DNA from: Toxorhynchites rutilus septentrionalis
Taxonomy: Eukaryota > Arthropoda > Insecta > Diptera > Culicidae
Reading direction: 5' to 3'
Assembly (NCBI RefSeq): GCF_029784135.1
Contig: NC_073745.1
Span: forward strand, 107,735,716 to 107,799,715
DNA: 64,000 bases
This document shows positions 36,498-48,420 of this stretch, in pieces (position 1 is the first letter of the stretch; every line of letters begins with the position of its first letter). The notes beneath the pieces were generated by a model. That model was not told the DNA's origin, ran no database searches, and saw only the letters and a list, made by a program, of their open reading frames with translations. A program made the position numbers and the translations under genes.

Positions 36498-36982
36498 TAA
36501 TGGCTGCTTAGATTTATACAAATTACATTCTAACGGTAACTAGAAGCATGCACACAAGTATACCAAAAAATAGACTCGATATGACTTACAGATACTGCTC
36601 TCATAAAAAGCATCAAACCTCAATAATTTATGGCAAGTCCAGCTCGTAATTGTCAGTTTGTTCATGAAAGTTAATGACGAGCTGGACCCGTCATTTCCTT
36701 TAAAGGGGTTAATGATGTAATTAAAGAACACATGGTAATTCAATTTTCTGAATTTTCCGACTTTTCTTCAGAGTTTCCCGATTTATATTAATCTACAGAA
36801 AGAGACGAATACAACAAAATAAAAAAGGCTCAAATCGGACCATTCCTTCCTCGGGTTTTGCGCTTACCAACACATTTGGCCTTCCATTTTTATTTATGAA
36901 GATGGGCCACAGGATGCTCCTTTAGAGCACTCCTGCAGGGATGCTGAAGGTTTGAGGTATATTTACTAATTTTGCTGATGTA

Positions 36983-37195
36983 GCACCCGTGGCCGAGTGG
37001 TTAGCGTCTCACATTGTCATGCGGGGGGTTCGGGTTCGATTCCCCTTCTGGCCGGGGTATCTTTCGTCAAAGAAATTTCCTTCGACTTGCACTGTGATCA
37101 CGCGTATTCTATAGCTTGCTCCTCGGAATACATTTAAGGCGTGTTATTTGGCTTAAGAAATCTCGTGTTATTTGGCTCATCAAATCTCAATAAAT
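36983..37195 (+). mobile_element. tRNA-derived SINE
   Basis: The A box TGGCCGAGTGGTT and the B box GGTTCGATTCC (37033-37043) have tRNA spacing. The body TCGTCAAAGAAATTTCC, GATCACGCGTATTCT and GCGTGTTATTTGGC is that of the SINE at 27004. The tRNA-like head is well preserved. Confidence 0.83.
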
Positions 37196-37199
37196 GACG

Positions 37200-38170
37200 C
37201 TACTTAATGCATACGTTGAGAAGGCAAAAGTTCCACAGGAAACGTTAACGCCATTCAAGAAGAAAGAAGAAGAAGCTGATGTAACTCGTTCACCAGACCA
37301 TCATACCACACATTGTCAAACGCTTTTTTTTCTAAGTTCAAGAGCTCATGTCTTGTTGGGTATCGACTTATTCCGTTAGATTAATTTGGTAACTACAGAA
37401 CTAAAAATGTTCCTTCAGGAAGAGCAAAAAATAGGATTCGCCTTTGTATAGATTATTCATTCAGCTTGAAAAGAGCAGAGAGTAAACTGATGTGTCGATG
37501 ACTTTTAGGAACAGAAAGGTCCCGGTTTCAGAACTGAGGTAACTTTAGCAAACTTCCACACTGAAGAGAATTAGCAAAGATTCCATCATAACATATTACA
37601 TACAGAAGCAAAAGTGCTTGAGCTAGATGTTGAAAGTATTGTCGAAGCCAGGGACCTTCAAATTATTGGATCTAGAAGCACGACCCTTCTCTTTTTTAGA
37701 AGCAAGAACTTCATTTTTCCCTTTTTTGTCGTATATCAAAAAATAGTACAATGTTGTACAATGGTACAATATGCAAACATCATTGGTGTTTTGCAAGAAT
37801 AAGAAAAATCTGCTTTCGATTCGCATAAAATTCGCATAAAAATCCGCAATCACCGGCGATACTGTTAAAAGTGTACGTCATCGGAAATAAGTTATAGAAT
37901 TGGACCATGCTTTGCTCCAAAAGCGGCAGCAATATCAGGAAAGACATTACAAATTTATTTTCTTTATGGCAATGCCCGTCACACCGAGCAGACCGATGGT
38001 ATATTCAATCGCTGAGCGAAACTTAAATTCTTACGAACATGTACGTAAATGTACGAAAATGACTCGATGACTGGCGTGTTTAGAAAAAAAACTAAGATTT
38101 TACTGCGAGGCGTTTCCTTTCCTAAAGATTGGAAAAATGTACAGCTTCCAATGATCAATAAAAAAAATTT
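37200..38170 (+). pseudogene. Faint LTR-retrotransposon (Gypsy-like) debris
   Basis: One frame reads AHVLLGIDLFR near 37345, like the end of a retropepsin. Another reads RLCIDYSF near 37440, like an early reverse-transcriptase block. YGNARHTEQTDGIFNR near 37970 resembles the integrase phrase HPQTDGQTERFN. Order and spacing suit a heavily deleted polyprotein. No LTRs were found, and each match is short. Confidence 0.4.
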
Positions 38171-38837
38171 TTAAAGTAAAATAACTAGGTTTTGCTGCTC
38201 TCTTTTCACGCCCAAGAAAGAAAATATATCTACACCTTCATGCATAATCCTTTTGCTTCACGTCATTTGTATTATTCTCCACAATGAAACGAGATTCTCA
38301 ATCGTCATTTTCAGAGCGAATTGAAACATTCCTTTATTCGGGCTATTTATTTTCAAATGATGAGATACCAACAAGGGTAAACAGCTGTAGACGCCGTTTG
38401 TGTAGTAGTAAGCGTAACTACTATGCCATTCTATACGTGTTAATACTACTTTTTTGGTCTAAAACATTCCATATTGGAGAAATGAAACGAATGAATCTTT
38501 GAACTAAATAGCTGCGAGTGTCCTTTCGCATGCGAAATGAAACACTTTCACGACGTTAATAACTATAGCGATCTCACTGTATCCGGATAAACTGGAATGA
38601 ATCAAATAGCAAGTCAACATCAAATCACTGTTTTTCTCCAGTCAGGAAATTAATCAACACTAGTATTACTATAAGTTCCAAATAATTGAAGTCCGTTGTA
38701 TATATTGGAACTGGAATGAGTCGATGATTTCCAATTTGTGGGAGAAGCTTGAGTTTGGTATTTAACAAGGAAGCACATCTTTAGGTACAACAACCTCAAT
38801 AGAAAATGTAATTCATTCCGTTGAAGTACTAATTTTT

Positions 38838-40665
38838 GACGTAGAACTACATCTTTCAGGAAGGGTGCCAAATCAGAAAACAGGTCACGTTTTTATGAAA
38901 GTTAATAATAAGTTAACGTTAATAACTATTTTCACTGTGAACCAAGCGAATTGAAAATTTTCGAAGATTTGTTTGATATGCTATACATTACAATTCGCTA
39001 ATCTCTAAAAGGTTTAAATTCATGAAAACTGGAAGAATTTTCTTTTTCCCATATATTTGTTCTGCCGATTTGTGTTCTAACCCTGCCCGTATTTCGAATG
39101 CTTATAACTCGAACATTTCTTAATAGATCGGAAAGATGTTTGCATCAATTGACAGGAAATATTCCTCCGCGTCTATATTAATTAATAACAGTTGTAGGAG
39201 GTTGTGTTCAAGACACACCCGCATTGTTGACGTAGAACTACGCTGTAGTTTAATTCAAGTCGCTTGTTTATAACTGCGGATATTATTTTATAATGCTACG
39301 AAAATTTTGAAATAACCATTCTACCAGTTTGGTCGACCTGAAATGTTTCTTTTATTGCAGAATCATTTGACGATAATTGTTTGATGATTCATTCGTGTGC
39401 TGGCAGAACAAAACATGCTCGAGATGAGCGCAGTCCTGTCATCCTTAGTGCAGAAAGTTTTGCTACTGGCAAGCGAAACCAAATCACATACAAAATTCCA
39501 GAACGATATTTACTTTCTTGGTGACTTAATAAACGAAATAAACCCTATATGTTAATCTCAACAACCTCGAAAAGAGCAGCACTGTTTAATTATGATCAAG
39601 ATTAGCGCAAATGCAATCCTAGTTTAAAGCAGTTCTGCGACTGACACGCGAACCCAAATAAATTAATAAATTATTATAACTTCTTGAATAACTTGGTATT
39701 CCCCAAATATTTTTTTTTTGGTGCACAACCTTGACACCTGCTTCACCATAGCGTCAGTTCAATGCATTGATGCATTGATGCCATGCAAAACCAAATCACT
39801 GACAAAATTCCAGAACATTTATTTTCTTGGTGAGCTGCCGATAGCCTAGTTTGATTATTCCTCACACAATTGTGTAGTCCAGAACCTTAATGCAATGACC
39901 TGGGTGCAATGATTGCAATGTCAGAGACATCAGCGAGTGAGTAATTTGGTCGCGTCCACAGCTCAATCCGAAACGAAGACATGTGATGACGCAAAACAAG
40001 GAAGAACAAGCGATATCCATTGCTTTGAATACAGAACGAGACTGAAAGTTTACCTTTTTTCCTTGCTTGTTGAATTAGATAGACTTTGAACTTCTTCAGT
40101 TCATTCGTCTCTAACCTTCGAAAAGGCTCCTGGAAAACTTTACTTTATCCATCATATTACTCCACCTCCACCATTGCCTTGAGAAAAGTATTCGATCCCT
40201 AGCCGTCCAGCTCGCCCAGCAACGATTTATTCATTCGATTTCCTCACGAAGAATGAAAGTTTGCCTCAGCGAGATCAACCGTTCATACTCTAGGCAAATA
40301 TTCCCCTTCCTTCTTCTTCTTTTCGTTTGTTCACGGAGACTTTACACCCTATGGTTTCCCCTTCGTTGCTCATCAATAAGTTGCTCGTTATTGAGAGCTC
40401 TGTTCGGGAAAGCACACAAATGGATAGAACAAATGTATGAGGAAATGGGAATGCTTCCAAATTTCATCAATTTAAACCTAATACAGACTATGGGATTGTA
40501 ATGTATAGCATATCAAACAAATCTTAGGGAATTTCCGATTAGTTTTGTATGTAAATCGCCAAAATCAGTTCGCTGCAAAAATAGTTATTAATGTTAACTT
40601 TATTTCATAAAAACGTGACCTGTTTTCCGATTTGGCACCCTTAATGAAAGACGTAGTTCTACGTC
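38838..40665. repeat. 1.8-kb element with ~230-bp inverted ends
   Basis: Both edges carry the palindrome GACGTAGNNCTAC(A/G)TC (38838-38853, 40650-40665). They are followed inward by AAGGGTGCCAAATCAGAAAA and CAGGTCACGTTTTTATGAAA on the left, and by their inverse on the right. Similarity continues to about 39085 and 40420. Inside, three decayed direct copies (near 39474, 39646 and 39786) share AACCAAATCAC..ACAAAATTCCAGAA. Another copy of the end lies at 56345-56600. The 82-codon frame at 40253 is not recognised. Confidence 0.72.
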
Positions 40666-41480
40666 AAAATGTTATTTTTCAAGAGATGAACAATTGAATA
40701 ACTGTAAAATGTCAAGTGTTATCTCAATGCCCTAGCTGCCAAGTTTTCATTGGCCCGATTCACGGTTTCCCCAACACAGACTTCATTACCGTTGTACCTG
40801 TGGAAATCCGCTTTGCAAATAGTGATCCCGATTTTTGAAACTAATCGTTCATCAGCTAATCGAATACTTTTTATCAGTTTGTTATTCGATACGATTAATC
40901 GCTCCAAATATTCTATTAATCGATTAATCGACATACTGAGAAGAACAATTAGTTAAACTTATATTTCTCATTTGCTAAAAAGCCATCTGGAATCAAAAAA
41001 GTGTTCATTCCGCCTGAAATTCAATTATTATCGTTTGCGCTCCCCTGAACTTTTAAACGAAGCGCAGTATTCGTTCGATTAATAATCGATTTCTGTAGGA
41101 AGTATTCGATCAATCGAACGATTATCGGGGATCACTATTTGCAAATATGCATGCAAGTCGGGAGTATTTTTGTTCCCACCGAGCTGTGTTTCCCTAACAC
41201 GGACTTCAAAATCAATGTGCCTGGGGGAATCCGCTTCGTCAAAACATATAAGTCGGGGGTATTTTTTCCCACTGAGCTGTGTTTCCCTAACACGGACTTC
41301 AAAATTAATGCGTCTGGGGGAATCCGCTTTGCAAATACATGCATGTCGGGGGTATTTTTTGGTGTTGAGTACTTTTGTACTCGCTTGTCGTTGTGCAGAC
41401 CGGAATATGTTTCCATAAAACGTACTTTTAAACTGAGAAGCCTGGGAAAATTGTCATTTCAGATACTAGAGGTGAATGAA
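40666..41480 (+). repeat. Composite repeat with 93-bp minisatellite, locus 3
   Basis: Units start at about 41157, 41251 and 41343 with AGTCGGGGGTATTTTT, then GAGCTGTGTTTCCCTAACAC, GGACTTCAAAAT and GGGGGAATCCGCTTTGCAAA. The array continues from 40765 and is broken by a hAT MITE. The 172-codon plus frame and the 93-codon minus frame here arise from the repeat. Confidence 0.85.
40820..41137. mobile_element. hAT-type MITE with perfect 8-bp target duplication
   Basis: The element is 318 bp and starts TAGTGATCCCGA; the inverted right end is TAGTGATCCCCGA. Both arms continue with AATCGTTC and ATCGAATAC blocks. TTTGCAAA flanks both sides (40812-40819, 41138-41145) and is the normal sequence of the minisatellite unit it interrupts. 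An 8-bp duplication is typical of hAT elements. No transposase. Confidence 0.88.
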
Positions 41481-42563
41481 CTTTCGCGGTTCGAGAGCTA
41501 CGTAAACATGAGATGTGCATTAATTTCAGAGGGAAATGTAGAATACAATGATCGTTTTACAATTCTTCCGTTCACATATTTTGGTAGTTCTAGGCATCAT
41601 ATCAAACGTAAAAGGTCGTTCATCAAATTTACTTGTAACGAAGAACATAATCTATGACAAAAATTTCGATGCATTCTAAACTATTATTCGAAGTGGTAAA
41701 CAAATGGATTGTAATATATGAAAATATGCGGTCGTGTCCCTTACAGTTTTTTACACAATTCTGTGCAAAAAAAAGGTTTTCTTTGGAAAGCCCTACCTAA
41801 AAAAAAGTTCTAGCACACAAATATCTAGTTGTCTCAGTCGAAATTTACATTCAAAATATAACTAAAAATGTTAATTTTGATTTTAGATTTTCAATTCAGT
41901 CGTTTTCCGACGTCCGATTCAAATAGTACCCGATAGATAAGACTCCGAAAGTAGTTTCTTGTAAAGGGCTATGCTTTTAGTAAAATATGACATTTTTTTT
42001 GTTTTATTTCTCCAAAAAACAATAAGAACATATCCAAAGCTCCGAAAAATTTATTCATCAATCCGGTATGTCAAACATTTCTCCAAAAAAGAAAAAAAAT
42101 ACATTTCTCAACGAAAACCCAGAGGAATGAGAAAATTGAAAGGCAAATATTGCAACAGTTGAATCATTTCCGGGATGCGCACGTTCTTTTTTCCATGCAT
42201 ATTGCAAACAAATAATAGAACCTGTGGGTCAACGAATCGATGACTAGTGCTATGCATTATACATGTTATCTGAAAAAAGGTTTAGACTGAATTGCTTTGC
42301 TAAGTAGTCTGTATATTCAAACAGAAATTAACGTATAATATTCAAACATAGTTCACAGAACTAGAGCTCGCCCTTTGAATGGCGAAAATCGCAATAATAC
42401 TTTAATATAGAAAGAAATACTCTCTGACGAAAAAGTTTCGAGCACAATCCTTCTGGATATAACAATTCAAAGAATGGATCGAATAGCACAAAACCAGTAA
42501 ACATATCATATGATAGGTTAACAATTAAACTATTCTCCGAGTGTGTCTAGCCCAGCTCAAAGG
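41481..42563. other. AT-rich non-coding DNA, nothing recognised
   Basis: No domain, RNA gene or repeat end was recognised. Confidence 0.4.
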
Positions 42564-42944
42564 ATGACAGTTTACAAATTGGTTCTGTCTGTGCTCGGCA
42601 TCGTTCAGTTGTCCTCATTTCCAACGCATGCCATCTCATCAGCAGTTGGTTCTCAGCAGATTTCCACGAGATTCGCCCCCACACCAACCCTTCGTCAGGC
42701 TGCTGGTGTCCCCGAGCGGGATGATCTCGAGATAAGATGCTTCCTGCTATCTGTGCCGGCTCGTTCCTTTCTCTGTTTGCAGAAGGAAGTGTGTTCAAGA
42801 GTGGTGCGATTAAGAGTCACGTCCCACAAGAGGTTGCATCGAGTGTGCATTGAAGGTACCTCCTCTTCTTGCTCTGGAGATCTTTTCCAAGGCAACGCGA
42901 AGAGCGGTGGCGATTGGAAAAGGCCCCTCTCGTGCCTACGTTAA
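42564..42944 (+). CDS. Hypothetical short protein with signal-peptide-like start
   Basis: The frame is open upstream to 42543, but the first ATG is at 42564 (context AAGGATGA), giving about 126 codons. The N-terminus has Met, a lysine at position 5, and a hydrophobic core LVLSVLGIVQL ending near THA, which looks like a cleavable signal peptide. The rest is arginine- and serine-rich with six cysteines. The DNA is less AT-rich than its surroundings. No family was recognised and no paralogue is in the window. It could be a small secreted peptide, a single exon of a larger gene (a GAAG|GTACC donor-like site lies near 42853), or chance. Confidence 0.22.
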   Translation: MTVYKLVLSVLGIVQLSSFPTHAISSAVGSQQISTRFAPTPTLRQAAGVPERDDLEIRCFLLSVPARSFLCLQKEVCSRVVRLRVTSHKRLHRVCIEGTSSSCSGDLFQGNAKSGGDWKRPLSCLR

Positions 42945-45399
42945 TACATATGTATATATTGAATGAATAAATTAGGTCTTTACTTAAACAATCCGTCCGC
43001 TCTGGTGTCGCTTCAATATATGCTAATCGTGCGGCAAACGTTGTTATCTTCACTCGGCGTTGCTTTTCTGGGTCAGTTCTTAGATGATTCCATTGTTCTG
43101 AAAACTAGTTATACGAAAAGCACTGTGTTATGCTGTGAAATATTCACGTATTGCTACGAATCTTGACTCGACAGATCAAGAATAAGCCCACATCAGACAC
43201 TCGAATCTCTTTAATTATCAACTTGACGCTTCTTTTGTTCCTTCATTTATGCATCTCATTCGAGTCACTTCCGCCATATAAGTAATCCCTACCTCGCAGC
43301 CACCAGCCACGCGATTAACCGAAGGACTAGTTCTACCGTATGAATGCTTTGTCTCTTCTCGGAGACAAAGTTTTACTTCACGGCGCTTTCGAATTTAATT
43401 TGAATTTATTTCATCGCCTCACAGAGATAGCCAGTCTGCTCAGGGGATTGGTCCGCTCGCTTCACATTCCGCTCTGCTATCACCACACCCACACACAGAC
43501 CCCTGAAAGCTCGGCTTCCGGAGTGAGCCAGGAAATAGTCTCTTCTCAGCCGTTTATAAGCAGTAAAGTTTATCGCAGGATTTGGGCAATGTTCCTGTAC
43601 CGATCCTGGTGGAAACTTTCACAACCACACTGTGGAATGACTGTGAGAAAGGATTCCACCTGAAGCGATTTCCCGCCTTAAAGACACTTTTGGTTCTGAC
43701 AACAGAATGAGAAGCCTCTTTTTATGTTGAACTTGCCATTGCGAGCACGATAAGTTTTAATCTGCGGGAGCCTTAGAACCAATTCACAGTCTCTGGCTAT
43801 TTAGTCAATCCTAATCGGAATGCAGTCTCGTAAATTTACATACCTAGACCTTCCGAAATCAAATTTCCCTGACACTGACCGATTCAAATTTCCGACTGTG
43901 TTATTCATAGAATGCAAAAAAACGTCTGCCTAAAACAAACACAACACGTAAAGCAAATTTTGCGTACCCCCTCCGGTTATAAAATTGTTCATAAATATTC
44001 CGAGCTTTGATATAACCCTGTTGACAGCTTTTCTGGCGCCCTATTCTATGGCGTTTCCGGACACTGCTGGTAGCCCGCTGTTTTCAATGATTGCCCGAAC
44101 GCAACAACAACAACAACAACAACGCTATCGTGACGTTATCGACAAACCTAATTTGGGCGAAGAATGTGCTTGCCAGGATCCTAACAATGAATTTCACACA
44201 TTCTTTGCTTGCCCTGATTTGTTGTAGACGCGTGTGTAAATGAGTAGTTTATATCCGGTTTTTCCAGCCGAGGCATAAGAATGGTTGATGGTGGGTTGTA
44301 AAGTTTATGGGGATTCTAGCTTCTGACACGCGCTACTGCTGACACTGGGGAGAGACCTCAGCAGGGGGTTGTTTGGGTGTTTTGTTTACATTGTAGTGGA
44401 TAACATCTCGATGGAATGGAAACACAATCAGAACACAGGTCCGGTGAATAAAGGGAAATAGTGTTAATTGCTGGGCCGAGGAATCGTTCGAAGAATGAGT
44501 TAAAGGGTGAACTAGCTCCTAAACTGGTTGCATCTGCTCTGGATTTATATGGTTTACTTCGCAAAATTAAATTCATTCAAATTATGGCGAGTAGAGCACA
44601 GTCGGTGTTAGACAAACTTTATGTTTTAAAGTAAAACTACGTCTTTCTTTAGCCAATCCAGAAAAAAATCACGTTTCTATTATACTTTTTATCATATCTG
44701 CCAAATCGAGCAAGAGACCCCTTTTCCGGAATAAAGCCAAATTTCTTTAAAAATGTTATCTTTATTTTATTTATACAAAATACTTACCAATTCAATAACT
44801 TTGCGGTTAGTTGATATCATTTTCTCAACAATAAATAGACATAAAATTCAGTGAATGTCGAGTGTAATTAATAGTTATTAATACAAATTACAACAATAAT
44901 ACTTTCTACTAAAATATCAACAACTTGTTCTAATTTATAGGGATCGATTTCTAAACCTCGTCGACTCCTAAGAAACCTGCTGTAAACGAACACAAGGATG
45001 TTTCTTTCTTTTGGAGTAAAATTTTGTCACTAAAAAGGAATGACAATAACTTTTACCAAATTGAATAAATCAACTTAATTACAAAAAAATATATTCATGA
45101 TGAAAATTTTTGCTCCGGTGGCGTTAGTACATAAGTACAAATGCTACATACTGACACTGTCACTGTATATCCTAATTTATATTAAAATTTAAAAAAAATC
45201 TTTCATTTTCATTTCATTTCAATTCATCATTTTCCTTCTTAATTCTTCCAGCTTTTTCCAGTTTTTCTATTAAATTTTTATGGCTTTTTAAAAAAAATGG
45301 GTTGGCATCTCTGCTCTAATGTGTAAAGAACATGTATGTCAAGTTTGGTGAACATCGGCCAAGGCGTTCCAGAAATTTGGTGGAATATTTTTAAATATA
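42945..45399. other. Low-copy non-coding DNA with a CAA microsatellite
   Basis: A CAACAACAA run lies at 44102-44123. A fragment with AAACTACGTCTTTC and AATCACGTTTCTA near 44633-44680 is a remnant of the GACGTAG repeat family. No gene recognised. Confidence 0.4.
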
Positions 45400-46070
45400 C
45401 AGCCATTCCATGCCAGAAGGATATAGTGGTAATCATATTTTCGTGAAAAATAGTAGGTTTATTCCATATTACAAAATATTAGACTCATATTTGTTTTATA
45501 TTTTCATTAGGATCCCCATTTGCATTTTAGGGTGATCCGAAAAATCAAAATTGTCCACTTTTTATCCAAAAATGAATTTTGACATGACATGAAATTAGGA
45601 AAATCGATTTATTTTTCGATGGTAAATGACTACAAAATGCATAAAACGTCGAGATGGGGTTTTATCACGAATAAAAAATTGTGGCCGAAAATCAACCTTC
45701 TGGGACTTAGTCTGAGTGGCAATAAGTTTATGAAAAAAAATCATCATCGATTTTAAAGAATCGGCTATGTACTTTTTGTTCATCAGCTCATAAAAATTAC
45801 CTGTGCGAAATTACAGCTCAATCGGAAACTCCGATTTCATGTACCCTCCCCTTGGGAGATTTCCGGTTAAAAAAATCAAAACTTTGAGCGTTTTGAGGCA
45901 CCCATAAATCATGTTCGATTGAGCTGAAATTTTGTACAGGTCACTTTTTTGGGGCAATAAGCAAAACGTATCCTGAATTTTTGGTGATCATTTTTGTCTG
46001 TTGTATTTTTTCGAGAACGGTCTATACTATACATTCTGATTTCACAGTCCCAAAAAAGTTACCAGTCCCT
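45400..46070. repeat. Dispersed repeat fragments
   Basis: 45401-45580 parallels 16297-16480 (ACAGCCATTCCATG..., ATATAGTGGT). The AAAACGTCGAGATG and AGCTCAATCGGA phrases at 45640-45860 recur in the MITE at 52467-53285, so the two families are related. No coding capacity. Confidence 0.6.
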
Positions 46071-46142
46071 GAATAGATTTCATGCACAAGAATCATACCC
46101 GGCAAAAGTATAAGTGAGATGTCGTTTATAATTTCTATTCTA

Positions 46143-46603
46143 CAGGGTTTTTCAGATTAAACGCTCACGCAAAAAAAATCGGTTTTCAGTGTCAAGATGT
46201 ACAGTTCACAAGAACGTGTATTTTTAATGAAATCGTATTACTCGAACAACCGAAGCCTCAATGAAACTTTGTCCTCTTATGGTAAGAATTTCAATATTTC
46301 TCGTCGTCGATTACTTCCTCTGGGGGTACGTGAAGGACCGTTGCTATGTTAATAAGTCACAAAATTTGTAGTAACATAAAGTAGAAATAACTCTGATTTT
46401 CAATAGCATCGAAGTCGTAATGTTAGAGTTGTGCAGGAAGAATTTTGTTCACCGTTTAAAACGCGTTGTCGGAAAAAGGGGTGGTCACATCGAAAATGTC
46501 CTAAAATAAGCTTTATTTTCGTTTTTTTTTCAAATCAAAATCGGATCACTTTTGTAGAAGTTATTAAAATTTGTTGCGTGAGCGTTTAATCTGAAAGACC
46601 CTG
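46143..46603 (+). mobile_element. Internally deleted mariner-superfamily element, TA-flanked
   Basis: The left end CAGGGTTTTTCAGATTAAAC and the inverted right end CAGGGTCTTTCAGATTAAAC match through ACGCTCACGCAA. TA flanks both sides (46141-46142, 46604-46605). Inside, ATG at 46199 begins MYSSQERVFLMKSYYSNN, the N-terminal helix-turn-helix of a transposase group I associate with DUF4817. The end LKRVVGKRGGHIENVLK and a stop follow near 46495. The catalytic middle is missing, so this is a 461-bp deletion derivative keeping both protein termini. Confidence 0.88.
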
Positions 46604-47644
46604 TACTTTACCATTCCAGATTCCGGTTGAACAAAATTCATAAAGTTTACCAATTATGAGATCCAGTTGATTTATTCATTCTCTGGCTCACCTCCCAGAA
46701 ACGTGGTTTATCGTAGGAACAGACATACTCAACGCAGGTGACATATATTTTCACACGGAAACCCCTGAACCCTACTTTCTCGAAGCGAAATGTTTCTTCT
46801 TCGCTCGTATCTCGCCAAACGATGTGAACGTATCTTCTTCACTCACAGGATCACCTTTTTTCTGTACTTGAACTTTCAAAGAAGAAAAAAAGAATCGCAC
46901 AAAGAAGATGAACCCAAGAAAACACGCGGAAATTGGTGGTATATTTTCCGCTCATCACAAATCTAAAGCAGCGGCAACCCGCCTCGCAGTGTCAGGATGT
47001 GGGAGGAAAGATGATCCCAACAAGTAGAAAAAAAGAAAAAAAAGTATCACTCTTTTTTATGACTGATAATAAATGGCACATTTTATGGACGTGTTATTGT
47101 GAGATGATATATGTTGCATGGAATGGCAGTTTTATGCATGCGGAGAAAAGGTGCGACTGAGCGGGAAATTCAAATTGCTCCTGAAGACGTTATGTTTTTT
47201 TTTTCACGAACCGGTAAGAAATTTATATATTTTCCGTGTGTACTTCTATGTCGCCGTTGGGGTGTATTTTACGGATGATTGATTTTCTTCCCATAGAACA
47301 GCTTTTGGCTTTGGAACTGGGATTTGCTTTGATTTAGGGCTTTCCTTACAATGCTAGAATTGTTCGATGATTGTTATATCTTTTTCTTGAAATATACAGT
47401 ATAGGAGATACATAGTAAGCAACAATACGCACCAGAACTAATTGTGGTTCAATTAATGAGCCTGAAATATGTTTAAGCTTTTAAATTGAAGATCGTAGTA
47501 ATTAAAACCAAACCTTATATGAAAACATGTCCGCTGTCAGTATTTGTTAAAATCTGATGAATCGACATGTATTGACAACAATTTTCGTTGGCTGATAAAG
47601 GCCGTCGATTACACTTTACCTTAGAAAGCTTCAAACTCACGACC
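46604..47644. other. Non-coding DNA, nothing recognised
   Basis: Short poly-A/T runs only; no domain, RNA gene or repeat end was recognised. Confidence 0.4.
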
Positions 47645-48420
47645 AAGTATGGAAAAGTTCATTCGCTTATTTCTTCACACCTAATTTTAAATCACTCTTG
47701 TATCTGCTTGGAATAATCATGGCGAAGAGAATGCAGCAAGCAATCGTGAGATTGAACGATGAATCATTTTACACTTTCCGACCATCTTCATTCGGGACAG
47801 AGAGTGAACATAACAAAAACAAAGAGTGGATAATAACATTTAATGCTTGAAAACTCCTTTGGAAGGATCGCACGAAACAAAATAACGAGTCAGTCGAAAT
47901 AGTTTCAATCTGCGTGTATGTATGATTTTATTTTCCCTTCTACTCTCTCCCTTGTCAGCATTTAAGTGCATTTGTTACCGGCAATGCACATGAATCTACC
48001 TTCCCGCAAACCAATGACTTGCGTTAATGTGGTCTGTTGCGTTGGCTTAGATCATTCCATACTAGAAATAAAAAAATGTCATTGCAATAGTGCACATTAA
48101 ACAACTCGATTTCAACAATCTACCTATATTTTACTGCCGCGATCGAGGCTCAATGATTGCTATTTGAATGAAAAACGAATGATTTTACAGAGACACTCAC
48201 TGGCTCAAGCAAAAGTTTCCAATTTGATTCTATCACCATATAACGTCATTCCGAGAGGCAAATGAGAGAATGCAAAATTATCTGAGAATAGATGAGTGGA
48301 ATCAAGACAGTTTTTTTTCGTTTAACTCGAGTATAAACTTTGCGAAGATGATAGAGGAATGTTTTCTGTCTCAAATAAAGTGTTGTTGAACGAATTTCGA
48401 TGCGATTTTGCCCATACCTG
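47645..48420 (+). repeat. ~770-bp dispersed repeat, copy 2
   Basis: Same orientation and block order as 18471-19228, ending at the same phrase CCCATACCTG. It differs by small insertions, for example around 47785-47845, and a deletion near 48380. Similarity is high but clearly diverged. Confidence 0.85.

Noticed and set aside
41139..41657. 172-codon plus-strand frame and a 93-codon minus frame
   Set aside because: Both are generated by the 93-bp minisatellite, whose unit stays open in several frames; no domain.
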